Below, piece by piece: positions 50,694 through 60,489 of a stretch of 64,000 nt of DNA. The notes beneath the pieces were generated by a model. It was given only the letters and a program-made list of their open reading frames with translations. It ran no database searches and was not told the DNA's origin. The position numbers and the translations under genes were made by a program. The stretch covers positions 310,001 to 374,000 of the forward strand of contig NZ_CANLNB010000003.1 in the NCBI RefSeq assembly GCF_947492455.1, in the 5' to 3' direction. Source of the DNA: an uncultured Aliiroseovarius sp. Its GTDB lineage: Bacteria > Pseudomonadota > Alphaproteobacteria > Rhodobacterales > Rhodobacteraceae. The first letter of the stretch is position 1. Each line of letters starts with the position of its first letter.

Positions 50694-51559
50694 GCCTGTG
50701 CTCCGATCATGTTGGATTTCTTGCCGTGGGTCAGGCGGTCGCGCAGGGCAGAGGACAATTGGTCCACCACCACGATGGTGACAAACAGCATCAGGAAGAT
50801 CGCTGCGGCCTCGTCATATTGGCCTTTGCCCCAAGTCATGGCGTTTTTCAGTTCGTAGCCAATGCCGCCTGCGCCGACGAAACCAAGGATGGCCGAGGCG
50901 CGGATGTTGATCTCAAAGCGCAGCAGCGCATAGCTGAGGTAATTCGGCGCGACCTGCGGGATCACGCCCAGCACCATGCGTTGCGCCCAGCTTGCCCCGA
51001 CTGAAGATAGCCCCTCGACCGGTTTCAGCGACGCGTTTTCGTTCACTTCCGAGAAGAGCTTGCCCAAGGCACCCACAGTGTGGAACGCAATCGCGATCAT
51101 TGCGGGCACCGGTCCACCGCCAAGGATGAAGATCAGCACCAAGGCGATCACGATCTCGGGCATGGCGCGCATGATGTCCAGAGCGCGGCGGAAAACGGGG
51201 ATCAGGCGGGGCCAGCGGGCCATGCCGCGGGTGGCGAGCAGCGACAGGATCACCGCCCCCAACGCGCCCAGCAGGGTCGAGGCCGCCGCGATATTGATGG
51301 TTTCCAGAAGCGAGGGGGCGTATTGCGCGAAATGGGCGGGGAACTCGGCCAGTTTGCCCGCCGCTTCGCCCAGAACCTCGGCGGGGAAGTCGAAGAAGCG
51401 ATGCCAACCGTCAATAAAGCTGCCAGCGTTGCGTGCATCCGCCGTGCGGAAGCCCGCCAGCATCAAAGCCACGAACACCGCCAGCATGATGCCACCATAG
51501 AGGCGTTTGCGTCGGACCATGTCCATGTAGGTCTGGTTGTTCTGCTCGATATTGCTCAT
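50690..51559 (-). CDS. phnE: Phosphonate ABC transporter permease PhnE, short form
   Basis: The 289-residue product has five or six membrane helices, with ILSLLATRGMARW, MRAMPEIVIALVLIFILG and NIRASAILGFVGAGGIGYELKN typical of PhnE. It makes up the pore with the long copy. It lies between phnD (gap 68 bases) and the long permease. Confidence 0.92.
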   Translation of the reverse strand: MSNIEQNNQTYMDMVRRKRLYGGIMLAVFVALMLAGFRTADARNAGSFIDGWHRFFDFPAEVLGEAAGKLAEFPAHFAQYAPSLLETINIAAASTLLGALGAVILSLLATRGMARWPRLIPVFRRALDIMRAMPEIVIALVLIFILGGGPVPAMIAIAFHTVGALGKLFSEVNENASLKPVEGLSSVGASWAQRMVLGVIPQVAPNYLSYALLRFEINIRASAILGFVGAGGIGYELKNAMTWGKGQYDEAAAIFLMLFVTIVVVDQLSSALRDRLTHGKKSNMIGAQA

Positions 51560-51627
51560 GTCCCCACCTCGTTTGAAAAGACGGGCCCCGACATCGCGGG
51601 ACCCGCCAGCAGCTTGTTGAAAATCGC

Positions 51628-52530
51628 TTATTTCGATTTCAGCTTGCGGGCTTCGATGATCACTTCGTAAGCGTCATGGGTGATCGGCTCGAAAGCACGG
51701 GCTTCGCCAGCGGCCACGCCGTAGAAGCACTCGCGGTCTTTCTCGGCCAGACCAGCCATCAGCGCGGTCATCTTTTCTTTCACGTCGGCAGGCAGGGCTT
51801 TACGCAGCACAACCGGGCCTTCCGGGATCGGGGCCGAACGCCAGATCTCGACCAGATCGTTCATGTCGACCAGACCGGCATCCACAGCGCGGCGCAGAGC
51901 ACCCGACTGATAGCCGTCTTCCCATTCACCCAGACCGTCAGCCCAGGTCACGCCGCCCTGAACGTCACCATTGTTTACAGCAACGATGGTTTGCTCGTGA
52001 CCGCCGGTGAATTTCACTTCACCGAAATAGTCACCCGATTCCATCGAGGCGTTGATCTGCTGCGGGATTTCGATCGACGGGATCAGGTAGCCCGAGGTCG
52101 AGTTGGGGTCGCCGAAGCCGAAGGTCTTGTCCTTCAGGTCTTCCAGCTTGGTGATGCCGCTGTCCTTGCGGGCAAAGCCGATCGAGAAGTAGCCATAGCC
52201 GCCATCGGTGTTCACTTTCACCAGAACCGGCTCGACCGCTTCCGGGTCCGACAGGAAGGTTTTGGCATAGCCCGACGCACCCAGCCACGCCATGTCGATG
52301 GTGCCGCCCAGCAGGCCCTGGATCACACCGTTATAGTCGACCGGGGCGAACAGCTTGGCTTCAACACCCAGGGTTTCTTCGGTGTATTCACGCAGACATT
52401 CGTTGTTGTTCAGACGGTCCTGAGCGTTTTCGCCGCCCAGAATGCCGATGCGGAACTCGGTGATGTCCGCAGCCATGGCCGGAGCGGCCAGAGCGGTCGT
52501 GGTCAGTGCAAGAGCAAGAAGCTTTTTCAT
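51628..52530 (-). CDS. phnD: Phosphonate-binding periplasmic protein PhnD
   Basis: The 300-residue product starts MKKLLALALTTTALAAPAMAADITEFRIGILGGENAQDRL at ATG 52530. It has a signal peptide of 20 residues and then a type-2 binding-protein fold with GGTIDMAWLGASGYA and FGDPNSTSGYLIPSIEI. It captures phosphonates or related anions in the periplasm. It follows phnC by 53 bases. Confidence 0.93.
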   Translation of the reverse strand: MKKLLALALTTTALAAPAMAADITEFRIGILGGENAQDRLNNNECLREYTEETLGVEAKLFAPVDYNGVIQGLLGGTIDMAWLGASGYAKTFLSDPEAVEPVLVKVNTDGGYGYFSIGFARKDSGITKLEDLKDKTFGFGDPNSTSGYLIPSIEIPQQINASMESGDYFGEVKFTGGHEQTIVAVNNGDVQGGVTWADGLGEWEDGYQSGALRRAVDAGLVDMNDLVEIWRSAPIPEGPVVLRKALPADVKEKMTALMAGLAEKDRECFYGVAAGEARAFEPITHDAYEVIIEARKLKSK

Positions 52531-52583
52531 TTGGATTTCTCCTGATGGGCGCCCTGTCCCATCGATTGTTCGGTTCAAGTTGA

Positions 52584-53414
52584 TCAGGGCAGGTAAAACG
52601 GAGTGCGTTCTTCGGATGCCGCCTGTGAGGCTGCGTCCAGAACGCCCAGTTCGGTGGATGTGGCCGCTTCGCTGAACGTGTCGTCCGCGCCATAGATGTC
52701 GCGGGCCACACCGGCCGTCAGTTGTTCGGGGGTGCCGTCAAAGACAACCCGGCCTGCGCGCATGCCGATCACGCGGTCGCAATAGCGGCGCGCAGTATCC
52801 AGCGTGTGCAGGTTGGCGATGACCAGACGGCCATCTTCGTCATGGATGCGGCGCAGGGTCTGCATCACGATCTGTGCGTTCATCGGGTCAAGCGAGGCGA
52901 TGGGCTCGTCGGCCAGAATGATCGACGGATCCTGCATCAGCGCACGGGCAATCGCCACGCGTTGCTGTTGCCCGCCGGACAGGGCCTCGGCCCGTTTGGC
53001 GGCGTGTTCGGCAATGCCCAAACGCTCGAGGATCTCGATGGCGCGGTGAATGTCGGCCTTCGGGAATAGGTTGAACAGGGTCGACAATGTCGAATGGCGG
53101 TTCAGCGTGCCATGCAGCACGTTCGAGGCCACATCCATACGCGGCACCAGATTGAACTGCTGGAAGATCATCGCGCATTGCGACTGCCATTCCCGCTTTG
53201 CTGCACCGCTCAGACGGGTGACGTTCTTGTTCTGAAACAGGATCTGGCCCTCGGTGGGATCAGTCAACCGATTGACCATCCGCAGAAGCGTCGATTTGCC
53301 GGCGCCCGAGGCCCCGATGATGCCGATCATGCAGGGGCGCTCGACCGAAATGGTCACGTTGTCCACCGCGCGCTTGTCGCCAAAAGCTTTGGTCAGGTTT
53401 GTAATCTGCAGCAT
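52584..53414 (-). CDS. phnC: Phosphonate ABC transporter ATPase PhnC
   Basis: The 276-residue product starts [24 protein letters not shown] at ATG 53414. It has [50 protein letters not shown] and [11 protein letters not shown]. It powers the PhnCDE importer. It is divergent from the desaturase gene; the 181-base gap shows no clear PHO-box. Confidence 0.93.
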   Translation of the reverse strand: MLQITNLTKAFGDKRAVDNVTISVERPCMIGIIGASGAGKSTLLRMVNRLTDPTEGQILFQNKNVTRLSGAAKREWQSQCAMIFQQFNLVPRMDVASNVLHGTLNRHSTLSTLFNLFPKADIHRAIEILERLGIAEHAAKRAEALSGGQQQRVAIARALMQDPSIILADEPIASLDPMNAQIVMQTLRRIHDEDGRLVIANLHTLDTARRYCDRVIGMRAGRVVFDGTPEQLTAGVARDIYGADDTFSEAATSTELGVLDAASQAASEERTPFYLP

Positions 53415-53595
53415 GTCGCCCCCTTCGTTTCGAGGGGGGGATATGGGCGTTTCCCAACAGCTTTGTGTCGGCAATACAAAACTTCTGTAACGCCGCATCG
53501 CCGCGAAGGTCGGTGATCGTCGCCCTTGATTGAAAACCCTTCAGATTGCTAACGTGAAGGAGAAACCCAGAAACAACAAAATACTGGGAGGGGAA

Positions 53596-54603
53596 ATGTC
53601 AGAGGGATCAATCACGCTTCATTCAGTCGCGCGCGGCTATGCGACAGCCGACGACACACGCGCATGGTGGGAGTTGGGGATTAGCCTTGGGCTTTATGTC
53701 GTGGCCTTGGTTCTTGCCCTATCGACGATCGGAACATGGTGGTTGATGGTGCCCCTCATGGTTCTTGCCGCCGCGATGGGGCTTAGGATCTACATGATCC
53801 AGCACGATTGCTTGCATCGGGCCTTTTTCACCAGCCGGCGCTTGAATGACGTTGTTGGAACCTTGCTGTCCCCGATTGCAATGACGCCGTATCAGGCCAC
53901 CCGCTATAAGCATAATCTGCATCACCGCTATGTTGCCGATCTAAACCGCCGCGACGCGTTTGAAATCGAGGTGATGACATTGGCGGAATGGAAAAAGGCC
54001 AGTTTGGGAAGGCGGCTCTATTACCGGATTTACCGCAGCCCGTTCATCCTTGTCGCGATCGGACCGTTCATCCTTTATGCCATCCTGCGCCGGATGCCGC
54101 TCTATGGGTTCAAAACCGGGGTCTGGGATCTGGTTTTGCACAATCTTCTGCTGGCTGGCTTGGGATATTCGGTCTGGGCGTATGCGGGTTGGCCCGGCAT
54201 TTGGGTATGGATTGGGTCGATCTATATTGCCTGCACATTTGGCGGGCTGATCCCCTATGTGCTGCACAATTTCGAACATGTGCATTGGGGCCGGAAACCC
54301 GAACTCAATTTCGAACAAGCCGCGCTCGAGGGCTCTTCGGTGCTGGACTGGGGACGGCTGTTCGATGTGGTGACAATGGACATCGCCTATCACGATCTGC
54401 ACCACCTGAACGCCAAGATCCCAGGCTACAAGATTCGCAAAGCCCACGAGGATCTGGAGGCCCGCGGGTTGATCCAGTCCGAGAAGATCAGCTTTATCGA
54501 AGGGGTGAAATGCCTGCGTTGGAAGCTCTATGACGAAGATCTGGGCCGGATGATCCCCTTTCCCGGCGCCGCGCGGCAGGTCTCGGTGAGCGGTGTCTCG
54601 TGA
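53596..54603 (+). CDS. Membrane fatty acid desaturase
   Basis: The 335-residue product starts at MSEGSITLHSVARGYATADDTRAW (ATG 53596, after GGGAGGGGAA). It has several membrane helices and three histidine boxes, HDCLH, HNLHH and HDLHH. These hold the di-iron centre. It would introduce a double bond in a lipid acyl chain. It is not linked in function to the phn genes on its left. Confidence 0.87.
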   Translation: MSEGSITLHSVARGYATADDTRAWWELGISLGLYVVALVLALSTIGTWWLMVPLMVLAAAMGLRIYMIQHDCLHRAFFTSRRLNDVVGTLLSPIAMTPYQATRYKHNLHHRYVADLNRRDAFEIEVMTLAEWKKASLGRRLYYRIYRSPFILVAIGPFILYAILRRMPLYGFKTGVWDLVLHNLLLAGLGYSVWAYAGWPGIWVWIGSIYIACTFGGLIPYVLHNFEHVHWGRKPELNFEQAALEGSSVLDWGRLFDVVTMDIAYHDLHHLNAKIPGYKIRKAHEDLEARGLIQSEKISFIEGVKCLRWKLYDEDLGRMIPFPGAARQVSVSGVS

Positions 54604-54656
54604 CCCCTCGGTTCGCGCCAGCAGCTGAGTAGCCAACTGACGACAAAGGGCCTGTC

Positions 54657-55532
54657 ATGCGATACGCCGTGTTCCTCGCTTTTCTACTTGCCGCTTGCCA
54701 GACGAGTGCGCCGCACGGGTTTACGGAATCCGGCGTGGCCTCGCCCGTTGCAGCGGATGTGACGAGCGTTTCTGCAAGCCTACCCGATTGGGTCCCCTCG
54801 CATTTCAGCATCACCCCGCGCTCGGTCTCGGCTCCGGAAAGCAGGGGTGGGGAGATCGTCTTTTCGATCCAGCAAGGGCAATGCACCGGGCATTCCGACC
54901 ACACCGGATCCAGTGACTGCGCGACAAGGACAACGCGGTCGACCATCCAGACCGGCAAGGTCTGGGAGCAGCAGGTGGAATGGCAACGGGGCCAGCGGTT
55001 CCTCTATAGCTTCGAATTCCGGATTGACCCATCACTGCGCTATCAGGGTAGGGCGCGCGGAGAAGGTAGCCAATTGGTGCTGGCCCGCTGGGAAGGCGCT
55101 GAGGGCGGACAACCTCTCTTTGACCTGAAGCTCGACGCCCGACATGGCGTGACCTTCATGGGCCGTACTTGCATTACGCCCGAACAGTTCGGCGACTGGC
55201 ATCGGTTCAACCTGCGCCTGCGCTGGGCAGATGACGATACCGGTTTTATCGAAGCACGGTGCGATGGATCGCTGCATGTCGGCGACCCAATCTTCGCCGC
55301 AAGCGGCCTGCCGACAAATCGTCCGCTGGCCTGCGCTCTTAAAGACAACTGCCCTGCCAACACACTGCGTCCAAGCCGGTTCAACATGCAATTGGGGTTA
55401 ATAGCCGACCCAAACCTGCCGCCGCGCAGAGGTGGATTTGTCCCCCTCACCCAAAATGGTGCCAAGGTTGCGATGCGTCGCATTCTGGTACGCCGTCTCT
55501 ACGTTATTTTCGGACGCAAAGACGAATTTTGA
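54657..55532 (+). CDS. Lipoprotein with polysaccharide-lyase-like (heparin-lyase I family) domain
   Basis: The 291-residue product has a lipobox LAAC near residue 14. From about residue 70 EIVFSIQQGQC, QVEWQRGQRFLYSFEFRID, SQLVLARWEG and WHRFNLRLRWADDDTGFIEARCDG fit the beta-jelly-roll Polysacc_lyase (PL-like) family. The lyase activity is not assured. It is 53 bases after the desaturase and before the dnaE2 end. Confidence 0.55.
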   Translation: MRYAVFLAFLLAACQTSAPHGFTESGVASPVAADVTSVSASLPDWVPSHFSITPRSVSAPESRGGEIVFSIQQGQCTGHSDHTGSSDCATRTTRSTIQTGKVWEQQVEWQRGQRFLYSFEFRIDPSLRYQGRARGEGSQLVLARWEGAEGGQPLFDLKLDARHGVTFMGRTCITPEQFGDWHRFNLRLRWADDDTGFIEARCDGSLHVGDPIFAASGLPTNRPLACALKDNCPANTLRPSRFNMQLGLIADPNLPPRRGGFVPLTQNGAKVAMRRILVRRLYVIFGRKDEF

Positions 55533-55590
55533 CCCCAGATAGGCCATGTTTCGAAGACGCCTTTAGCCTACGGTCGCAATCGTGGACGAA

Positions 55591-55649
55591 CGGCGTCTGG
55601 GGGCGAAATAGAACCACCGATATGATGGCCTGTTGAATCTGCCTATCGG
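55591..55649 (-). pseudogene. Decayed tRNA-Phe remnant
   Basis: By eye, 55599-55625 matches 61161-61187 of the intact tRNA-Phe at 23 of 27 positions, and the ten bases GAACCACCGA are identical. Similarity extends with small gaps into the anticodon arm (TTGAATC versus TTCAATC) and the start of the D-arm. Both copies are on the minus strand. The T-loop GTTCGA has become GTTCTA, so it cannot be a working tRNA. It starts right after the dnaE2 stop. Confidence 0.65.
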
Positions 55650-55651
55650 CT

Positions 55652-58600
55652 TTAATGAAAATCTCGGCTTGGGAACAACCGCTTTGCCTGATCGCGTGGA
55701 TGCATGGCCCGGGCGGGATGGCGGGCGGTTTTGGGGGTGTCATCCGCGCGGGGGCCTTCGGTGGTTAGGGCTTCGGGTTGGGGGTGCCCTAATTCGGACA
55801 GTCTGTAGGACAGATCCTCAACCTTCTGCGCGATCAGATGCACCACGATGCCTTCACGTTGCAGATAGCCCGTGACGCGCAAGAGCCGCCCGCCCATGAC
55901 CGAGCGCCGGAACCGCTCGTACACTTTGGGCCAGACCACCACATTGCTGACACCCGTTTCATCTTCCAGCGTCAGGAAAATCACACCCGAGGCCGTGCCG
56001 GGGCGTTGCCTTGTGATGACCAGACCGCAGACACTGTGCTGACCCAAGGGTATGTCTTGCAGGGATGCATGGGTCACAAGACCCGGAAGTGTGGGGCGCA
56101 GCAGCTCCATCGGGTGGGCGCGCAGGCTTAGCCGAGTTGAAACATAGTCCTCAACCACCTCTTCGCCCAGTTGCATGTTCGGTAACTGGATATCTGGTTC
56201 ATCAATGCGTTCCCCATCAATCGGATCATTAAACAGGGGCAAAGGCTTGGGGCTTTGGATCGCCTTGACCTGCCAAAGCGCATCACGCCGGTTCAGACCC
56301 ATATCGGAAAACGCATCTGCCTCGGCCAGACGCATCATCACATCTGGACGCAGACCCGCGCGCAGCCACAAGGCTTGCGGATCCGGGTAGCCATTGCCAC
56401 GCGCCGCGGCGATCCAACCCGCATCCTCTTTCTTGAACCCTTTGATCTGACGAAACCCCAGACGCAGCGCCAGCGCACCATCGGCACGACGTTCCAGCGT
56501 GTTATCCCATTCGGAGTGATTTACACAGATTGGACGGGTTTCCACTCCATGTTCGCGCACATCCCGCACAATCTGGGCAGGCGCATAGAACCCCATTGGC
56601 TGCGAGTTCAAAAGCGCGCAGGCAAAGACCGCCGGGTGGTGGCATTTCATCCAGGCCGAGACGTAAGCCAGCATCGCAAAGGCCGCCGCGTGGCTTTCGG
56701 GGAAACCGTAATCGGCAAAGCCCTCGATCTGGCCAAAGCAGCGGTCGGCGACCTCGGCACTATAGCCGTTCTTCAGCATGCCGGTGACGAACTTGTCGCG
56801 GTATTGCCCAATGGTGCCCATCCGCCGGAACGAGGCCAGCGAACGGCGCAGGTGGTCGGCCTCTTCCGCCGTGAAGCCCGCGCCGACCACGGCGATCTGC
56901 ATCGCCTGTTCTTGAAACAGGGGGACGCCTAGGGTGCGGCGTGTCACCTCTTCCAGTTCGGGGCCGAAAGGTTCGGGTTGCTCAAGCCCTTGGCGGCGCT
57001 TGATAAAAGGCTGCACCATGCCGCCCTGAATGGGGCCGGGGCGGACGATGGCGACCTCGATCACCAGATCATAGAAGGTTTGCGGCTTCATCCGGGGCAG
57101 GAAGTTCATCTGGGCGCGGCTTTCGACCTGAAATACCCCGACCGCATCGGCGGCACACAGCATGTCATAGGTGGTGGGATCTTCTTGCGGGACGGTGGCG
57201 ATGCTCAGGTCCATCCCTTCGAATTCGTCCAGCAGAGCAAAGCTTTTGCGCAGGCAGCTGAGCATTCCCAGTCCCAGAATATCCACTTTCAGGATGCCCA
57301 AGGCGTCGATGTCATCCTTGTCCCAACAGATGACGGTGCGGTCCTCCATCGCGGCGTTTTCGATCGGGGCGAGCTCATCCAGCCGCCCGCCCGTTATGAC
57401 GAACCCGCCCACATGCTGGGATAGGTGGCGGGGGAAGCCGATGATTTCGCGGATCAGATGGATGGTCTGCATCAGGCGGCGGTCGTTGGGGTCCAGTCCC
57501 AGCTCGCGGATGCGGTCCAGATCAACGCCACCATTGCTCATCCCCCAGATCTGCCCCGACAACCCGGCTGTGACGTCCTGCGACAGGCCCATCACCTTGC
57601 CCACCTCGCGGATGGCCGCACGGGTGCGAAAATGGATCACGGTGGCACACAGCCCGGCGCGGTGGCGGCCGTATTTTTCATAGATCCACTGGATCACCTC
57701 TTCGCGCCGTTCATGTTCGAAATCCACGTCGATATCCGGCGGCTCGCCCCGGTATTTCGAGATGAAACGTTCAAACACCATCGCGATCATATCGGGGCTG
57801 ACATCGGTGATGCCCAGAAGATAACAGAGGATCGAGTTTGCTGCCGACCCACGCCCCTGGCACAGAATGCCCTGTGATTTGGCGAATTGCACAATGTCAT
57901 GCACGGTCAGGAAATAGGCGGGGAAATCCAGCTCTTTCACCACAGCCAATTCCTTGGCCATCAACTCCAGAGCCCGGTCCGGAGGGCCGTCGGGATAGCG
58001 GCGGCGCAAGCCGTCCTGCGCCAACCGCTCTAGCCGCTCGAACGGGGTTTCCCCTTCGGTTTCTTCATGCGGGTATTCGTATGAGAGCTCACCCAGATCA
58101 AAGCTGCATTTATCCGCGATCTCTATTGTCCGACGCAGGGCTGCCGGATGGGTGTGAAAGACCCGCGCCATATCGGCCCCTGCTTTTAGGCGGCGCTCAC
58201 CATTCGCAAGCGCGCGGGTGCCGATTTCATCAATGGTGATATGTTCGCGCAGACAGGTCAGCACATCTGCCAGCTGACGGCGGGACGCGCGGTGCATCAG
58301 AACATCCCCCACCGCCACCATCGGGGCAGACGCCCTTTGCGCGGCCTGTGCGCAGGTGTTCAGATAGGCCTGATCACTGCCATCATAACGCGGTGCCGCC
58401 CCCAAAAAGACGTGACCCGGAAAATGTCGCCCTAGGCTGCGAAGCTCGGAAACCGCATCCTTTAATCCGCCCTGCGGCAGGGCAATCAGGATCATGCCTT
58501 TGCAGGCGGGGATCATATCCTTTCTGTAAAGGATGCATTCCCCTTTCTCGGCCCGTCGCTTGCCAAGCGTCAGAAGCCGCGTGAGCCGCTTATACGCCGC

Positions 58601-59005
58601 CCTGTCGCGCGGCAGGGCGATCCAGTCCACTGAACTGTCCTGCAACACCAACCGGCAGCCGACAATCAGCTTGGGTAACGGTGCCGTATCGGGCTTCGCC
58701 AGCGGATCACTCTGCCCTCTGGGCTGCCGGGACGAGCTATCCACCCTCTGTTGTGATCGGATCTGGACCACATCCTGCGTTTCACGCCGAAGTTCCCTGA
58801 GCGCCGACCACGCGCGCACCACCCCCGCCAATGAATTGCGATCCGTGATGGCAATGGCCGACAGCCCCAATTCAGCAGCCCGCACCACCAGTTCCTCGGG
58901 ATGCGAGGCCCCGGTCAGGAAGGTGAAATTCGTGGTGACGCAAAGTTCGGCATAGGAACTTCCCTGCGCTTGCAGGCTGCGCAGATGGGGCGGCGGTGGG
59001 GTCAT
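55652..59005 (-). CDS. dnaE2: Error-prone DNA polymerase DnaE2 (ImuC)
   Basis: The 1117-residue product starts at MTPPPPHLRSL (ATG 59005). It has the PHP domain start YAELCVTTNFTFLTGASHPEELV, the C-family polymerase core (QGRGSAANSILCYLLGITDVSP, EPPDIDVDFEHERREEVIQWIY) and the C-terminal OB fold. It does translesion synthesis with ImuB. It overlaps imuB by 4 bases, and its stop abuts the tRNA remnant. Confidence 0.95.
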   Translation of the reverse strand: MTPPPPHLRSLQAQGSSYAELCVTTNFTFLTGASHPEELVVRAAELGLSAIAITDRNSLAGVVRAWSALRELRRETQDVVQIRSQQRVDSSSRQPRGQSDPLAKPDTAPLPKLIVGCRLVLQDSSVDWIALPRDRAAYKRLTRLLTLGKRRAEKGECILYRKDMIPACKGMILIALPQGGLKDAVSELRSLGRHFPGHVFLGAAPRYDGSDQAYLNTCAQAAQRASAPMVAVGDVLMHRASRRQLADVLTCLREHITIDEIGTRALANGERRLKAGADMARVFHTHPAALRRTIEIADKCSFDLGELSYEYPHEETEGETPFERLERLAQDGLRRRYPDGPPDRALELMAKELAVVKELDFPAYFLTVHDIVQFAKSQGILCQGRGSAANSILCYLLGITDVSPDMIAMVFERFISKYRGEPPDIDVDFEHERREEVIQWIYEKYGRHRAGLCATVIHFRTRAAIREVGKVMGLSQDVTAGLSGQIWGMSNGGVDLDRIRELGLDPNDRRLMQTIHLIREIIGFPRHLSQHVGGFVITGGRLDELAPIENAAMEDRTVICWDKDDIDALGILKVDILGLGMLSCLRKSFALLDEFEGMDLSIATVPQEDPTTYDMLCAADAVGVFQVESRAQMNFLPRMKPQTFYDLVIEVAIVRPGPIQGGMVQPFIKRRQGLEQPEPFGPELEEVTRRTLGVPLFQEQAMQIAVVGAGFTAEEADHLRRSLASFRRMGTIGQYRDKFVTGMLKNGYSAEVADRCFGQIEGFADYGFPESHAAAFAMLAYVSAWMKCHHPAVFACALLNSQPMGFYAPAQIVRDVREHGVETRPICVNHSEWDNTLERRADGALALRLGFRQIKGFKKEDAGWIAAARGNGYPDPQALWLRAGLRPDVMMRLAEADAFSDMGLNRRDALWQVKAIQSPKPLPLFNDPIDGERIDEPDIQLPNMQLGEEVVEDYVSTRLSLRAHPMELLRPTLPGLVTHASLQDIPLGQHSVCGLVITRQRPGTASGVIFLTLEDETGVSNVVVWPKVYERFRRSVMGGRLLRVTGYLQREGIVVHLIAQKVEDLSYRLSELGHPQPEALTTEGPRADDTPKTARHPARAMHPRDQAKRLFPSRDFH

Positions 59006-60489
59006 GCGAATTCTCCCTGCACGAACCAACCCGGATTTTGCGGCGTATAAAATAGCCATAGCCTGCGCCCTTCGCGCGTCTCTACCCGCCAGTAATCGCG
59101 CAGACCTGAACGCCAGTTCTCATCCCCAAGCCACCATTCTGGCGCGATACGCTCTGGTCCAGTGGCGCGCCCCGTGGTCAGGGGCATCCGTCGCCAACGG
59201 AACCGCGCTGGCGGGCGAGACCCGCTGGCGGAAATGGGTTCGGGCGGAAAGAGGATCAGGGGGCGCGGGTTCAGGCTGCTCCATCCCGCTGCCGGTTCAG
59301 AATAGGCGGCGGGTGCGATGATAAAACTGCGCTCTGGAATATGGCTGTCAGCCGGCAGGAAACGATGGATGTTTTCCAATCCGATCCGCGTGCCAAGTCG
59401 ACTGATCAGATCGTCCAGCCTGTCTTCTCTTCCGTCTGACACATGGCTGATTTGTTGTATCGGAACAGCGTCAACTTGCGTGGCTTCCAAGCGCAGTTGG
59501 TCGATGCCAAACCCCGCATCAATCTCGCTCAATCCGCGCTCGAACAGGGACAAAATACGTTTGGGGTCGCGCAATGGTCGCGCCAAACGCAGTTCAACGA
59601 GTTGCTGGTCCTGATCAACGCGGCGCAGGGTGAGGCAAAGTTTGCGCGCACCCATTTCTTGTGCCTTCAGTTTCGCGCAGAGTTTTGACAGCAATCGCTC
59701 TGTCCCAGCCATCACATCGGCGAGCAAGCCAATCGGTTCGGGCAAGGTTATGCGCACCGCATAGTGGGGAGGGTCGGCATCGGGTGAGATCTGTTCGGGC
59801 TGTGCGCCCAAGGCCTGATCTAATCGCAACAGCAGGCCAGGCCCAAAGCGGCGGGTCAGCGGCGCACGCGCGGCATTGGCCAGATCACCAATGCTGCGCA
59901 GCCCCAGACGTTGCAATGCAATCGACATATCCTCGTCGATCCGCAAACCTGCCACCGGCAGATATTTCAAGGCGGCCAGCATATCCCCGCTTGGGGCAAT
60001 CCCCTCGTCATAATGCGCCAAGGCCCAGGCCGCCCCGCGCGTATCGGCACAGCCAATCTGCACAGATAGCCCTGCGCGCATCAAATGCATGCGCATATCA
60101 GCCAGCATAGGGGGTTCGCCGCCAAACAGATGTGTGGACCCGGCGACATCCATCACCAACCCATCCGCACCCTCTGTCCCGACCCATGGGCAATAGCGCG
60201 TGGCCCAACGGCATAGGGCGCGCAGGAAGCGGAAATCTTGTTCCGGTTCGGCTGTCCGGCTTTGTAGGTTTGGGCAAAAGGCACGTGCATCCGCATAGGG
60301 CATCCCCGGATGCAGCCCCTGCTGTGCTGCCGCTTGGTTCAGGCAATAAATCCGATTGGCATTATTCTGTTTGAACGTCAGGGCAAATGGCCCGTCGATC
60401 GGGCGTTGGCGTAAAACCCGCTCACTTGCGAGGCGGGGGAACCACAAAGAAACGACGCGACGCTTTATCCCATCGAACATGCCAGACAT
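59002..60489 (-). CDS. imuB: ImuB, Y-family polymerase-like mutasome protein
   Basis: The product is about 495 residues from ATG 60489, where AGGA lies seven bases upstream. It has RRVVSLWFPRLASERVL at the start, in place of the catalytic DxD of active Y-family polymerases, and ARAFCPNLQS, GGEPPMLADMRMHLMRAG and ALQRLGLRSIGDLANA. ImuB links DnaE2 and ImuA to the clamp. Its first 68 bases overlap the end of imuA. Confidence 0.92.
   Translation of the reverse strand: MSGMFDGIKRRVVSLWFPRLASERVLRQRPIDGPFALTFKQNNANRIYCLNQAAAQQGLHPGMPYADARAFCPNLQSRTAEPEQDFRFLRALCRWATRYCPWVGTEGADGLVMDVAGSTHLFGGEPPMLADMRMHLMRAGLSVQIGCADTRGAAWALAHYDEGIAPSGDMLAALKYLPVAGLRIDEDMSIALQRLGLRSIGDLANAARAPLTRRFGPGLLLRLDQALGAQPEQISPDADPPHYAVRITLPEPIGLLADVMAGTERLLSKLCAKLKAQEMGARKLCLTLRRVDQDQQLVELRLARPLRDPKRILSLFERGLSEIDAGFGIDQLRLEATQVDAVPIQQISHVSDGREDRLDDLISRLGTRIGLENIHRFLPADSHIPERSFIIAPAAYSEPAAGWSSLNPRPLILFPPEPISASGSRPPARFRWRRMPLTTGRATGPERIAPEWWLGDENWRSGLRDYWRVETREGRRLWLFYTPQNPGWFVQGEFA

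Noticed and set aside
53415-53595. PHO-box before phnC
   Set aside because: I searched the 181-base gap and found no pair of CTGTCAT-like halves at 11-base spacing.
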